64,000 nt of DNA from Pseudoalteromonas sp. MSK9-3 (GCF_003590335.1 NZ_MIET01000055.1:1-64000), one strand, 5' to 3'. Numbered from the stretch's first letter, positions 1-8,689 are shown. Numbers and translations are program-made. Notes: generated by a model not told the origin, from the letters alone.

Positions 1-21
1 TAATTCATGGTGGAAACATTT

Positions 22-609
22 GATGTAACCCAGCTCCTAGGATAGATTGTTCACGCAGTCGTGATTGTTTTGTGGACCCTGAATCAAGTTCAGGGAGACG
101 AAGGTGTAAAATTTGCTATATTCGCGGCATTAAGCCTCGCCAACGCGTGAAGTTCCGCATAATTCGTCTTTCTGACGAAGGTCAGAATCCAGTGTTTTAA
201 AGTGTTGGCCTACACTGTTGAGCTTAATCTGTGCAGGTAACATTTGATGTAACCCAGCTCCTAGGATGGATTGTTCACGCAGTCGTGGCTGATTTGTGGA
301 CCCTGAATCAAGTTCAGGGAGACGAAAATAGTTAAGCAACGACCGATGTGACCCAGCTTCAAGGATGGATTATTCACGCAGTTGTGGTGTTTTGTGGACC
401 CTGAATCAAGTTCAGGGAGACGAAAATAGTTAAGCAACGACCGATGTGACCCAGCTTCAAGGATAGATTGTTCATGCAGTCGTGACTGTTTTGTGGACCC
501 TGAATCAAGTTCAGGGAGACGGAAATAACCGATGTAATCCAGCTTCAAGGATGGATTGTCCACGCAGTCGTGGCTGATTTGTGGACCCTGAACCAAGTTC
601 AGGAAGACG
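22..609. repeat. Array of five ~98-bp palindromic repeat units
   Basis: Five related units begin at about 22, 246, 345, 443 and 531, giving spacings of 224, 99, 98 and 88 bp. Each starts with GATGT(A/G)A(C/T)CC, passes through a variant of GTTCACGCAGTCGTG, and ends in a near-identical module GTGGACCCTGAATCAAGT followed by TCAGGGAGACG. These end modules lie at 72-100, 296-324, 394-422, 493-521 and 581-609. The module contains the hairpin CCTGAA-TCAAG-TTCAGG. The fifth copy has AACCAAGT in place of AATCAAGT. Reading frames that cross the array are artefacts of the repeat. Similar short palindromes are scattered through Pseudoalteromonas genomes (from memory); a head-to-tail array of five is less usual. 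Confidence 0.85.
170..187. repeat. Second palindromic element inside the array
   Basis: TTCTGAC-GAAG-GTCAGAA is a perfect 7-bp stem with a 4-nt loop. It sits in the extra ~125 bp that separates repeat units 1 and 2. It resembles the common intergenic 'GTCATTC...GAATCCAG' palindromes of many proteobacteria and suggests a second repeat family inserted into, or captured by, the array. Confidence 0.6.
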
Positions 610-723
610 AGTTTTTTTTGATTTCAATGGTAAAAATGCAGATCTCGTTGATGCTGTGGTTAAGAGCATTAATTCATATCCCCTCTTGAAAAACGATAAT
701 GTGTGGAATAAATTTGTTTTATA
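578..723 (+). pseudogene. Possible 3' remnant of an unknown gene
   Basis: Directly after the fifth repeat, a stop-free frame runs to TAG at 721-723. About 36 residues beyond the repeat have protein-like composition (FFDFNGKNADLVDAVV, then SYPLLKNDNVWNKFVL). There is no start codon, only repeat sequence upstream with an in-frame stop at 575-577. It could be the eroded 3' end of a gene interrupted by the repeat array, or chance. No family is recognised. Confidence 0.25.
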
Positions 724-750
724 GATATACCGAATAAAGGGAAATTTATA

Positions 751-1974
751 ATGAAAACTGGGTTTGTTTTTAAATGCTTATCGTGTGTTGCCTTGATAGT
801 CAGCTGTCAAAGCTTTGCTCAACAACACAAATTATTACCGCATGATGGCAAAGCGGGTGATAATTTTGCTTTTAGTGTGGCAATTGATGGGACTACGGCG
901 TTAGTTGGCTCACACAAAGCCGATGCTAAAAATAAGGAAGACTCGGGGGCTGCTTATATTTATGGTCTTAGCGCTGCGGGGTGGCAACAGCAGGCAAAGT
1001 TGGTCGCCACGCCTGCTTACGCTCATGATACGTTAGGTGGCAATGTGGCGCTGAAAAACGACATGGCTATGTTAGGGGTGATCAAACGAGATGATAAAGG
1101 CGAAGACGCCGGTGCGGTATTTGCTTTTGAAAGAGGAGCCAATGCTTGGTCACAAAAACAAATCCTCACAGCGAACGATGGCAAAGCGGGCGATGCATTT
1201 GGCCAGAGTATTGCGCTAACAGAGCGCTTTTTGGTGATTGGTGCCCCTCACAGTGACGCGCCATATAAAGATTCAGGTTCTGCTTATGTTTATATTCGAG
1301 ATAAAAAAGCATGGCGCTTTCACAGCAAATTGACAGCAAAAGATGGTGCTGAAGATGATTTGTTTGGCATCAGTGTGGCGATTGACGGCAATACTATTTT
1401 GGTTGGCGCTGATTTGCATGATGAAATTGCAAAAGAAGCGGGGGCTGTCTATGCGTATGTATTTGATGGCAAAAAGTGGCAACACCAAGCGAAGCTGATG
1501 GCTAAAGATGGTGCTCAAACCGATATTTTTGGGGTGAGAGTATCGCTTGTTGGTGATACTGCGCTTATTTCTGCCAGAAGAGACGATATAGCCGGTGTGG
1601 GTGTTGATGCAGGATCTGCTTATATATTTGAAAGAGCACAAGGTCGCTGGGCTCAAGTGCAAAAGTTAGTTGCCCCAGATGGTAAAGCAGATGACAGGTT
1701 TGCTCGTGGTGTAGCCCTTAACAAAGATACGGCTGTAATTAGTGCGATGCACCATGACGCCAAGGGTAATAATGCAGGTGCGCTTTACGTGTTTAAAAAA
1801 CAACAGGGGTTATGGCGTTATAGCTCAAAAATTGTGGCTCACGATGGCACAGCAGAAGACCGCTTTGGGTGGAATATTGCGCTGACAGATCATGCTGCCA
1901 TTGTCGCGGTGCCGCATCGTGATGAGCGCGGAGCGCAGTCAGGTGCTGCGTATGTGGTAGAGTTACCAGACTAA
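751..1974 (+). CDS. Secreted FG-GAP repeat (beta-propeller) protein
   Basis: The 407-aa protein has an N-terminal signal peptide (charged start, hydrophobic core, probable cleavage after SFA at residues 21-23). The rest is seven repeats of about 50 residues with the pattern 'DG..GD.FG.SVA..G..ALVGA', the integrin-alpha-like FG-GAP signature, e.g. KDGAEDDLFGISVAIDG. Seven copies fit a closed seven-bladed propeller with Asp-rich calcium-binding loops. No enzyme domain is attached, so a periplasmic or extracellular binding role is inferred. The start at 751 is preceded by AAAGGGAAA at suitable spacing. The gene stands alone, downstream of the repeat array. Confidence 0.85.
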   Translation: MKTGFVFKCLSCVALIVSCQSFAQQHKLLPHDGKAGDNFAFSVAIDGTTALVGSHKADAKNKEDSGAAYIYGLSAAGWQQQAKLVATPAYAHDTLGGNVALKNDMAMLGVIKRDDKGEDAGAVFAFERGANAWSQKQILTANDGKAGDAFGQSIALTERFLVIGAPHSDAPYKDSGSAYVYIRDKKAWRFHSKLTAKDGAEDDLFGISVAIDGNTILVGADLHDEIAKEAGAVYAYVFDGKKWQHQAKLMAKDGAQTDIFGVRVSLVGDTALISARRDDIAGVGVDAGSAYIFERAQGRWAQVQKLVAPDGKADDRFARGVALNKDTAVISAMHHDAKGNNAGALYVFKKQQGLWRYSSKIVAHDGTAEDRFGWNIALTDHAAIVAVPHRDERGAQSGAAYVVELPD

Positions 1975-2420
1975 GTTTGTTTGTGTGTCGTAACAATAAA
2001 AGTTTATACAGTGTAAAGAAAAGCATGCCTCTATGGCATGCAACTGACGCAGTTAATATACGGGTAAATGTGTGAGGGATCCTAGCTGTTTACTCGTGTA
2101 TATACTGGTCTTTGCTGCGTTGTTTTGACGATCGCAAAGTTGATAATGTGTTCTTTACAGTCTTTTTCTTCTTCTAATCACACTTGCTAGGTTAACACGA
2201 CCTTATTTTTTTGATCACGCCTATTTTGTTAATGGTATAAATTATACAAAGTGTCATACCCACGTAATGCGCATGATTTAGCTTTAATTGTGTGACTGTC
2301 TACTCACTTGCTGAGCCTGATCATGGCTCTATGGGAAATAACATGCCGACCAGCGGTATGGAGTGAGATACAGGAGAACATTCAACTTAAATCTAACAAT
2401 TAAAAGAAAGGGATCAGCGT
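1975..2420. other. Intergenic region, 446 bp
   Basis: No gene is seen. A GC-rich hairpin GCATGCC-TCTAT-GGCATGC at 2023-2041 follows the FG-GAP gene but has no T-run, so it is only a weak candidate 3' end. A second small hairpin GAGCC...GGCTC lies at 2313-2329. The AT-rich TATAAATTATAC near 2235 could contain a -10 element for the phosphodiesterase gene, but no good -35 was found at standard spacing. Confidence 0.5.
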
Positions 2421-3770
2421 ATGATCACACTTAAGCAATGCCGAGCGATCGGTTTAGTCATTGTCGGTGTTTTATCTGGCTTATTGTCAGGTCAAGCATT
2501 GGCTGAAAGCTACGTGTATTTAACCAATAATACCATGGAAACCTTGACGCTGAATACGCAGCAAACTGGGCACGACAATATTCGTCATGGCGATCAGTGG
2601 CAACAATTGGCTGCTGAAGTGCCACCATTAAGTACGGTTAAGTTTTTGCGTTTTAATCGCGATCAAGGCATTAAGTGGGGAAAAGAGTATATTTTTACAA
2701 CGTCGGTTAATGGTGCGTCACAGCCGGTTTATTTAAAGCAAAGATTACTCGGCACTATGACATTTAGCAAGATGTGGCTCAGTGGTCAGGATGAACCATG
2801 GCACTATGATCGCGACATCCATCGTGTGCCTTTAGACAACCAGCAACAAATTTTGGCATTTAAATCTTCTTCAGCCAGAGCCTCAGGTGATGATATTCAC
2901 TATGTGATCCACGATACATTTAATAAATCAGAAAAGTCTCAATATTCTAACGAGTTAAATGTACTGACTTACAATACGTGGGCATTATTGCCACCGCTTG
3001 CCTCTAAAAATACCGGTGATCGATTAGATACTATCGCTGAGTATGTGACCCATTATGATGTGGTGGTCTTTCAAGAAGTGTTCGACCCCATTTTAACAGC
3101 GAAATTCAGAGCAAAGGTTGCTCAGACTTACCCGTATATGACACAAATCCCATGGCAAGTGGGTAAAATATTGACCGGGGGGTCATTTATTGCGAGCCGC
3201 TGGCCTATCGAAGCTCAAGACGCCGTCGTGTATGACGCGTGTCGAGCAGACGGGTGTTTGGCTGGTAAGGGAATGAATTATGCAAAAATACGAAAAGGCA
3301 GTAATGCGTATCATATTTTTGGGACTCACACACATGCCTACACCAGTGAACAAGATGTCGCAGTGCGTTTTGCGCAATTGGCGCAGTTAAAGCGTTTTGT
3401 TGAAAACAAGCAGATCCCGTACGAAGAGCCAGTGATTATGGCGGGTGACTTTAACGTAGATAAAATTAACTACCCGCAAGAGCATTTGGCCTTTTTGGCA
3501 TTGTTGAATGCCACAGAGCCTGAGGCCACAGGGACTTATCCGTATTCATATGCTGGCCCAGTTAATATTTATGCTGATGAAGCGTTTAATGAATACTTAG
3601 ATTATGTTTTATATAGTAATGATCATCTTGCGCCTTACACCTCAGAAAATAACATGCTGACGCCGCGCAGTATCGATAGTCAGCATTGGCAAAGCTGGGA
3701 TTTATCTGATCACTATCCTGTAGAAGGGCGCTTTGCGTTTCCATTGGCACCTGAATACATGCCTTATTAA
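2421..3770 (+). CDS. Secreted sphingomyelinase-like phosphodiesterase (DNase I-fold superfamily)
   Basis: The 449-aa protein has a signal peptide (cleavage near ALA-ES, residue 28). About 140 residues of beta-rich N-terminal domain follow, then an endonuclease/exonuclease/phosphatase domain from about residue 177. The superfamily's catalytic motifs are in order: TYNTW (Asn185), VVFQEVF (Glu219), GTHTH (301-305), AGDFNVD (Asp343, Asn345), LDYVLYS and SDHYPV (Asp430, His431). This combination in a secreted protein matches bacterial neutral sphingomyelinases/phospholipases C that cleave phosphodiester headgroups with a divalent metal. Substrate is inferred from the fold; a secreted nuclease is the main alternative. 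The N-terminal domain is not one I can name. RBS AAAGGGATC precedes the start. Confidence 0.8.
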   Translation: MITLKQCRAIGLVIVGVLSGLLSGQALAESYVYLTNNTMETLTLNTQQTGHDNIRHGDQWQQLAAEVPPLSTVKFLRFNRDQGIKWGKEYIFTTSVNGASQPVYLKQRLLGTMTFSKMWLSGQDEPWHYDRDIHRVPLDNQQQILAFKSSSARASGDDIHYVIHDTFNKSEKSQYSNELNVLTYNTWALLPPLASKNTGDRLDTIAEYVTHYDVVVFQEVFDPILTAKFRAKVAQTYPYMTQIPWQVGKILTGGSFIASRWPIEAQDAVVYDACRADGCLAGKGMNYAKIRKGSNAYHIFGTHTHAYTSEQDVAVRFAQLAQLKRFVENKQIPYEEPVIMAGDFNVDKINYPQEHLAFLALLNATEPEATGTYPYSYAGPVNIYADEAFNEYLDYVLYSNDHLAPYTSENNMLTPRSIDSQHWQSWDLSDHYPVEGRFAFPLAPEYMPY

Positions 3771-4077
3771 ACAAGCTACACAGCAGATCGTTGAGTAACA
3801 ATTAGGGCCTCTGAATTGAGGCTCTAATGCCTATTAATAAGGTGTTTCTGCTGTTTTTTGGCACATGCTAGTCTTTTCGTTTAGTTCACTGGACTTCCCA
3901 GACTTTGCTTTATTTAAAATAGCAAAGCGATTGTCGCGCTACTTTTTACTGTCATTCTGTTCGTGAATACAAAGTACTTTTATGATCACATAACAAATAA
4001 AAGGCTATAATACCGATTAAATGTTATGTTATAACAATATGGTTTTGGGTTGTTTTTAAGTAATGTGGGTGAGTAAT

Positions 4078-4509
4078 ATGGAAGCAAGTAAATCATTGCC
4101 TGAATTGGCGCTAGAGCAAAAAATTCTCAACGCACCAGAGGACGACTATATGAATGCGGAGCAATTAGCATTCTTTAAGCAACGGCTTATAGACTTACAC
4201 GATGAGACAAGGGCGCATATTCGTGAGGCAAAAGCACAAATGTTGAATAAGCCAGATGTGACGGATCCGAGTGATAAAGCAACGTGGGAAGAGCAGTGTA
4301 GTTTGTTAATTCGCATTGTGGAACGTGAGCAAAGATTATTACCAAAAATTCAGCAATCGTTAGAGCGTATTCGCCTAGATACTTATGGCTATTGTGAAGA
4401 GTCGGGTGAGCCAATCGGGATCCCACGACTACTGGCAAGGCCGACCACCGAATACTGTGTTGATGTTAAAGCGGTACTTGAAATGAAAGAGCATCTGCGC
4501 CAAGAATAA
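4078..4509 (+). CDS. DksA-family RNA polymerase-binding factor, two-cysteine (DksA2-like) type
   Basis: The 143-aa protein aligns with DksA along its coiled coil and C-terminal globular segment. The coiled-coil tip keeps the two key acidic residues and the following Ala (DPSDKA, matching D71, D74 and A76 of E. coli DksA). The zinc-finger region reads GYCEESG...YCVDVK, so the second and fourth zinc ligands are Ser and Val and only two of four Cys remain. The same pattern marks the zinc-independent paralogue DksA2 of Pseudomonas aeruginosa, which can replace DksA under zinc limitation. A canonical four-Cys dksA would be expected elsewhere. Start chosen at 4078, where GGGTGAG precedes the ATG; an in-frame ATG at 4063 has a poorer site. 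Confidence 0.85.
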   Translation: MEASKSLPELALEQKILNAPEDDYMNAEQLAFFKQRLIDLHDETRAHIREAKAQMLNKPDVTDPSDKATWEEQCSLLIRIVEREQRLLPKIQQSLERIRLDTYGYCEESGEPIGIPRLLARPTTEYCVDVKAVLEMKEHLRQE

Positions 4510-4521
4510 CTGGCCGTGAGG

Positions 4522-4568
4522 CAGACTAAATAATCGCTACGATTATTCGTCGCTTCTCATTTAGTCTG
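4522..4568. repeat. Nested palindrome between convergent genes
   Basis: CAGACTAAAT (4522-4531) is exactly complementary to ATTTAGTCTG (4559-4568). Inside lies a second hairpin AATAATCG-CTA-CGATTATT (4529-4547). There is no T-run, but the element sits between the 3' ends of two convergent genes, so it may act as a bidirectional transcript end or be a small dispersed repeat. Confidence 0.55.
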
Positions 4569-4653
4569 GTTCTGAGTCTATGTATCAATGAGGACATGTA
4601 AAATGTGTGTAATCGGCAGTTTTTTCACGTTATAAATTGGCGAGTATTTGGCG

Positions 4654-5142
4654 TTACATCCGTTTTGCAAAAGTCATTATCCAATTGGTTTGCCAAGTTG
4701 CGCCGTTATCTTTGGAAAAAGCTTGCTCCCACCTTGGCGTATTGGGGTTGGTTGAGAACCAGGTAAAGCGGACTTTAACAGGTACACCCTTGATCACTTC
4801 ATCGGCAAAAAATTCGCCAATACCTTGCTTAAATTGACCCACCACTGGCACATCTAGGGTGTTTGGAGATCGGCCATCTAACCACCATATAGACCAATTC
4901 TGCGACATTGAATCATAACTTCGCAGGGCGATAGCGCGGTAGGGAGATGTAGGTAATTGGAGTTGAACATCTTCAATATTACCGAATCCTCCCAGCGTTT
5001 TTTGTACAGAAGATGTGCCTGTAAATTCAATCCATTCATCACATTCGGTTAAAAAGCAGGTGAGTCGACGGTGCTTTACGCTCCAGTCTCCAATAATAAA
5101 GTCAAAGTCTTTTGGGGTGTTGCATTCATAGTTGGTGAGCAT
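4654..5142 (-). CDS. DUF1579-like conserved hypothetical protein
   Basis: The 162-aa protein has no signal peptide. It begins with the FDFIIGDWSVKHRRL pattern, typical of small lipocalin-like DUF1579-type proteins, and is rich in Trp and aromatic residues on predicted strands (WSIWWLDGR, FTWFSTNP, WEQAFSKDNGATW). The function of this family is not established; a beta-barrel ligand-binding role is inferred. It is divergent from the WYL/HTH regulator that starts 147 bp away, and such pairing suggests the regulator controls it. Assignment rests on the N-terminal motif only. Confidence 0.6.
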   Translation of the reverse strand: MLTNYECNTPKDFDFIIGDWSVKHRRLTCFLTECDEWIEFTGTSSVQKTLGGFGNIEDVQLQLPTSPYRAIALRSYDSMSQNWSIWWLDGRSPNTLDVPVVGQFKQGIGEFFADEVIKGVPVKVRFTWFSTNPNTPRWEQAFSKDNGATWQTNWIMTFAKRM

Positions 5143-5289
5143 GAGTATTCCACGAGTATTGTTAGTTTAAATGTTGTTGCTATTTGGCTGTACAGTTCTG
5201 TGAAACAGCGCTGGGTGATACTATAAAAGCCATATAGGGCGAAATACGTCCTATATAAAAAGCATGTTTGAAAAAAATGGACAGTCGAT

Positions 5290-6267
5290 ATGGCGCAACC
5301 AACTACGCGTATTTTAGCGGTACTCGAATTACTACAAAATTATGGCCGCTTAAGTGGCGCTGAGATATCAGCAAAATTGGGGTTAGAGCGGCGCACAGTG
5401 CGCCGTTACATTATGGCTTTGGAAGAGTTGGGTATTCCTATTATGACGGAGCGTGGCCGATATGGTGGTTACACGCTTATACCTGGGTTTAAATTACAGC
5501 CTTTGATGTTTGACGAAAGTGAAGCCATGGCTTTGGCTGTTGGTTTATTGGCAACAAAACAAACAGGGCTGATCCCCACCGCCTGCGCTAGTGCATCAGC
5601 GCAAGCCAAACTAGAACGTGTCATGCCACACGGTTTAAAGCATAAAGTGCGTGCGCTCTCTGATTCTGCGCACCTCGCTCTGCCTACTTCCCAAGATAAC
5701 TGGGAGGTAAAAAATGAGGTATTGCTGACACTCAGTATGGCAGTGTCACAGCAACAGCGAGTATTAATAAGGTATGTGGCCGCTAACCAACATAGTAGTA
5801 CCCGTGATGTGGCGGTTTATGGCGTGGCATATTATTTAGGCGCTTGGTATATGGCTGGTTTTTGTTATTTAAGGCAAGAGATCAGAACCTTTAGAGTAGA
5901 CCGAATATCCGAGGTAAATAGTGTGAATATCTCGTTTGAGCGACCGGCCGATTTTGATGTGCTCAGCCATTTACAACACACCATTGCCACTTTACCCCGT
6001 GAGTTTACAGTGAAAGTGTTATTGCAAACCACATTGGACACCGCATTGTTATACATAGACCCAACCATAGGCGTATTGGCGCAAGTTGACGAAGGCATAA
6101 TGCTAAATCACCAGTGTAGTGATCTGCCTTGGTTTGCTAGACAGTTGGCATTCTGGCCCTTTGATTTTGTGGTACATCAGCCAAATGAATTGCTATTAGA
6201 GCTAAAAAAAGTCTCAGAGCGGTTGAATAAAGGGTGTGAACAGCGCCGCAATTTAGCGCAGAAATAA
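5290..6267 (+). CDS. YafY-type HTH/WYL-domain transcriptional regulator
   Basis: The 325-aa protein has an N-terminal DeoR-like winged helix (about residues 6-60: LELLQNYGRLSGAEISAKLG then RRTVRRYIMALEELG, followed by the wing GRYGGYTL). A WYL domain follows in the middle (about 145-215: RVLIRYVAAN, VYGVAYYLGAWYMAGFCYL, then RTFRVDRI), and then a C-terminal WCX-like extension. WYL domains bind ligands, often nucleic acid or nucleotide, and switch DNA binding. It is divergent from the DUF1579-like gene, so local control of that gene is likely. The RBS is weak. Confidence 0.85.
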   Translation: MAQPTTRILAVLELLQNYGRLSGAEISAKLGLERRTVRRYIMALEELGIPIMTERGRYGGYTLIPGFKLQPLMFDESEAMALAVGLLATKQTGLIPTACASASAQAKLERVMPHGLKHKVRALSDSAHLALPTSQDNWEVKNEVLLTLSMAVSQQQRVLIRYVAANQHSSTRDVAVYGVAYYLGAWYMAGFCYLRQEIRTFRVDRISEVNSVNISFERPADFDVLSHLQHTIATLPREFTVKVLLQTTLDTALLYIDPTIGVLAQVDEGIMLNHQCSDLPWFARQLAFWPFDFVVHQPNELLLELKKVSERLNKGCEQRRNLAQK

Positions 6268-6466
6268 AAGAGGTGCTAGGTCTGTTTAGGGGGTATAATA
6301 AGCCTGTTTTATCTATACTTTCAACGCTTTTAGCCCATATTTACGGTATTTATTCACTATTTAACCAAATAAACGACCATGAACATTTCAGAGATAATAC
6401 TAACCAAATTGCACAAAAATGCGCTAAACTCGCCGGCTACTTTTTTAGCATTGAGCCGACCCCTTT

Positions 6467-7753
6467 ATGACTTTAGCCGCTTCGCCTAGTAATTTTACCG
6501 ATCTTGGCCTTATTTCTCCTTTATTAGCACGACTAGCTGAGTTGGATTATGCCAGTCCAACGCCTATTCAAGCACAGGCGATTGGCAAGATACTGGCTGG
6601 GCGAGATCTTATTGCGGGGGCGAACACGGGCTCAGGTAAAACAGCGGCATTTGCATTGCCAATGTTACAGCAGTTATCAGAGCAGGGCTCTGCGCACCGT
6701 GATAAAGGCAACTTTGTGGCTGGGTTGGTGTTAGTGCCTACGCGTGAGCTGGCGACACAAGTTGCAGACAGTATCAAATCGTATGCGGCACACTTGAATG
6801 GCGCAATTAAAACCACCGTGGTATTTGGTGGCGTGTCGGTTAATAAGCAAATGCAAAACTTGCGTGGTGGCAGTGATATTGTGGTGGCAACACCAGGGCG
6901 CTTGTTGGATTTAATCGCCAGTAATGCCATAAAGCTTGATCATGTGCGCACCCTTGTATTGGATGAAGCTGATCGCATGTTAGGCCTGGGGTTTGCTGAA
7001 GAGCTGTCTCAATTATTGGCGTTGATGCCAAGTACCAAGCAAACATTGTTGTTTTCGGCGACATTTCCTGAACAAGTAACCGCTTTAACCGATAAGTTAT
7101 TGAACAACCCGGTTGAAATACAAGTACAAAGCCGTGATGCCAGTACGGTGATACAGCGCGTATTTACCGTCAACCCTGGGCAAAAAACGGCATTGTTAGC
7201 GCATTTAATTGAGCAACATCAATGGCGACAGGCGCTGATTTTTGTTAATGCTAAAAACCACTGTGAGCATTTGGCGCAGAAGCTTGAAAAACGCGGCATT
7301 AGCGCCCAAGTCTTTCATGGTGACAAAGGCCAAGCGGCACGAACACGCACCATGGACGCATTTAAATCAGGAAAAATCGATGTATTGATCGCCACCGATA
7401 TTGCGGCGCGAGGCATTGATATTGCCAAACTGCCTGTGGTTATTAACTTTAATTTACCCAGAAGCCCAGCCGATTATATGCACCGCATTGGTCGAAGTGG
7501 TCGAGCTGGAGAAGTGGGATTAGCCTTATCTTTGATTGATCATGATGATTATCATCACTTTAAAATCATTGAAAAGAAAAACAAAATTCGTCTTGAACGT
7601 GAACAAGTCGCGGGCTTTGAGGCGGATGATGTTAATCCTGAACCGGCAGCAGAAAAGCCGATGGCTAAGCCTGAAGGCACGGGTAAGAAAAAACGTAAGA
7701 AGCAAATTGACCCAGATGATGAAGTTTGGACAGGATGGAAAACACGTTCTTAA
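6467..7753 (+). CDS. rhlE: DEAD-box ATP-dependent RNA helicase, RhlE family
   Basis: The 428-aa protein has the complete DEAD-box set in order: Q motif (SPTPIQAQAI), motif I AGANTGSGKT, Ia PTRELA, GG and TPGRLLD, motif II DEAD, motif III SAT, and in the second RecA domain FHGDK, DIAARGID and motif VI HRIGRSGRAG. The tail from about residue 385 is short, Lys-rich and basic (KKKRKKQ), as in RhlE-type helicases that remodel RNA in ribosome assembly and cold adaptation. The final residues WTGWKTRS are family-like. RhlE is preferred over SrmB/DbpA because the DbpA RNA-binding domain is absent; the exact subgroup is less sure. Confidence 0.85.
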   Translation: MTLAASPSNFTDLGLISPLLARLAELDYASPTPIQAQAIGKILAGRDLIAGANTGSGKTAAFALPMLQQLSEQGSAHRDKGNFVAGLVLVPTRELATQVADSIKSYAAHLNGAIKTTVVFGGVSVNKQMQNLRGGSDIVVATPGRLLDLIASNAIKLDHVRTLVLDEADRMLGLGFAEELSQLLALMPSTKQTLLFSATFPEQVTALTDKLLNNPVEIQVQSRDASTVIQRVFTVNPGQKTALLAHLIEQHQWRQALIFVNAKNHCEHLAQKLEKRGISAQVFHGDKGQAARTRTMDAFKSGKIDVLIATDIAARGIDIAKLPVVINFNLPRSPADYMHRIGRSGRAGEVGLALSLIDHDDYHHFKIIEKKNKIRLEREQVAGFEADDVNPEPAAEKPMAKPEGTGKKKRKKQIDPDDEVWTGWKTRS

Positions 7754-8090
7754 GGCTTGCTCTTAAGAGCCGTAATTAAGACAAACAATGTATTATGGGG
7801 GCATCGCCCCCAGTTGACATAACGTCACCTAATCTCACCTTTTGTGACCCGTACTTGTAATCGCACACGTCTTCACTAAACGCTCCGTAAAGTAAACGTA
7901 TACCTAAAAACTCAGCGTGTACTCTAAGCAAACTGCGTATTTTGCCACGGCATATTTCGCGCGATCATATTGCTGTTTTTTTATAATTAAAAGTTAAATT
8001 TAAGTTAATTTTATGTTTTTAATTTGGTGTTTTAAGCGTTACACTGTTTTGAGTTTTTATTTATTTAACGGTTCAAAAGGAGGATGAAAG
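7754..8090. other. Intergenic region, 337 bp
   Basis: This region holds GCTCTTAAGAGC, a 12-bp perfect palindrome (7759-7770), just after the helicase stop. It also holds a very stable hairpin GGGGGC-ATC-GCCCCC (7797-7811) without a following T-run, the best candidate for the helicase transcript end. The last ~100 bp are AT-rich and presumably contain the promoter of the next gene. No gene seen. Confidence 0.5.
7797..7811 (+). terminator. Stable hairpin after the helicase gene
   Basis: A six-base-pair all-GC stem with a 3-nt loop (GGGGGC-ATC-GCCCCC) lies 43 bp after the rhlE stop. It lacks a U-tract on either strand, so it is a weak terminator candidate. Confidence 0.35.
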
Positions 8091-8537
8091 ATGGGTAACG
8101 CAATTATTAGAAAGTGGAGTGAGCAAACCTATCCGGGCTTTGATGCACTGAAAAGTTATATTGAGTCATGTGATGTCATTAGCTACAAAAACGATGAAGT
8201 GAATAGAAGCGACAGCGATAGCTGCATTTGGTTTAGAGATGCATCGAGTGGTCGCAGCCAAGCTGATATGGAGTATGTTTTAAATACCCCTAAGTTCCGA
8301 CACTTTCATAATTTGATGCCCGCAGGGACCGATCCGGTTGTTGCATTTTGCCAATTAATGGTGCTCCAGTATCGTACTAGATTAAAGTTGGCGAATGAGT
8401 CTGGCACGTACTTAATTAACTTCCATGTATGGCATGATGTATTTGCTAACAAAAACGAAGCACAGCTGTCTCAGCAGGTGAATTTTAATTATTCATCGAG
8501 TAATAAAGGTAACTTTAGCGCGATCGTGTGTTTATAG
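8091..8537 (+). CDS. Hypothetical protein, no recognised family
   Basis: The 148-aa protein is predicted cytosolic, with no signal peptide or membrane segment. It has a strong ribosome-binding site (AAAAGGAGG at 8075-8083), so it is very likely expressed. Visible features are an acidic/serine-rich stretch near residues 40-48 (NRSDSDS) and aromatic-rich segments (CIWFRDASSG, NFHVWHDVFA). The C-terminus is FSAIVCL. Three Cys lie in the body and one near the end. It is flanked by long intergenic spacers and looks like a monocistronic accessory gene. Confidence 0.7.
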   Translation: MGNAIIRKWSEQTYPGFDALKSYIESCDVISYKNDEVNRSDSDSCIWFRDASSGRSQADMEYVLNTPKFRHFHNLMPAGTDPVVAFCQLMVLQYRTRLKLANESGTYLINFHVWHDVFANKNEAQLSQQVNFNYSSSNKGNFSAIVCL

Positions 8538-8596
8538 CTTAAATAATAGAAGGCTAAAAATGAATACATAAGTATTGTTTAGCGGGCTATTTCACC

Positions 8597-8650
8597 GAGC
8601 AGGTATAATGTAATAAGAAGGTACTTTGGCCTTTTTATTACATCCTGCTC
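8597..8650. repeat. 54-bp bulged inverted repeat between convergent genes
   Basis: GAGCAGG (8597-8603), a TATA bulge, then ATGTAATAA (8608-8616) pair with TTATTACAT (8635-8643) and CCTGCTC (8644-8650). Sixteen base pairs are perfect apart from the bulge. It lies between the 3' ends of the orphan gene at 8091 and the glutaredoxin gene on the other strand. It may be a bidirectional transcript end or a small palindromic (REP/MITE-like) element. Confidence 0.6.
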
Positions 8651-8689
8651 AGCCATCAGGTTATGTTAAAGCGTATAAGGGGAGGCAGG

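Noticed and set aside
261..596. Minus-strand open frame across the repeat array, with internal peptide repeats
   Set aside because: The peptide repeats are simply the DNA repeat read through. There is no RBS and the frame depends on unit length.
22..609. CRISPR array
   Set aside because: The conserved part is longer than a CRISPR repeat and the sequence between modules is itself conserved, so there are no unique spacers. No cas genes are nearby.
3807..3822. Terminator after the phosphodiesterase gene (GCCTC-TGAATT-GAGGC)
   Set aside because: A short 5-bp stem with no T-run; too weak to call.
6273..6470. 65-aa frame between the WYL regulator and the helicase
   Set aside because: It fills the leader of the helicase gene, lacks a convincing RBS and has no recognisable motif.
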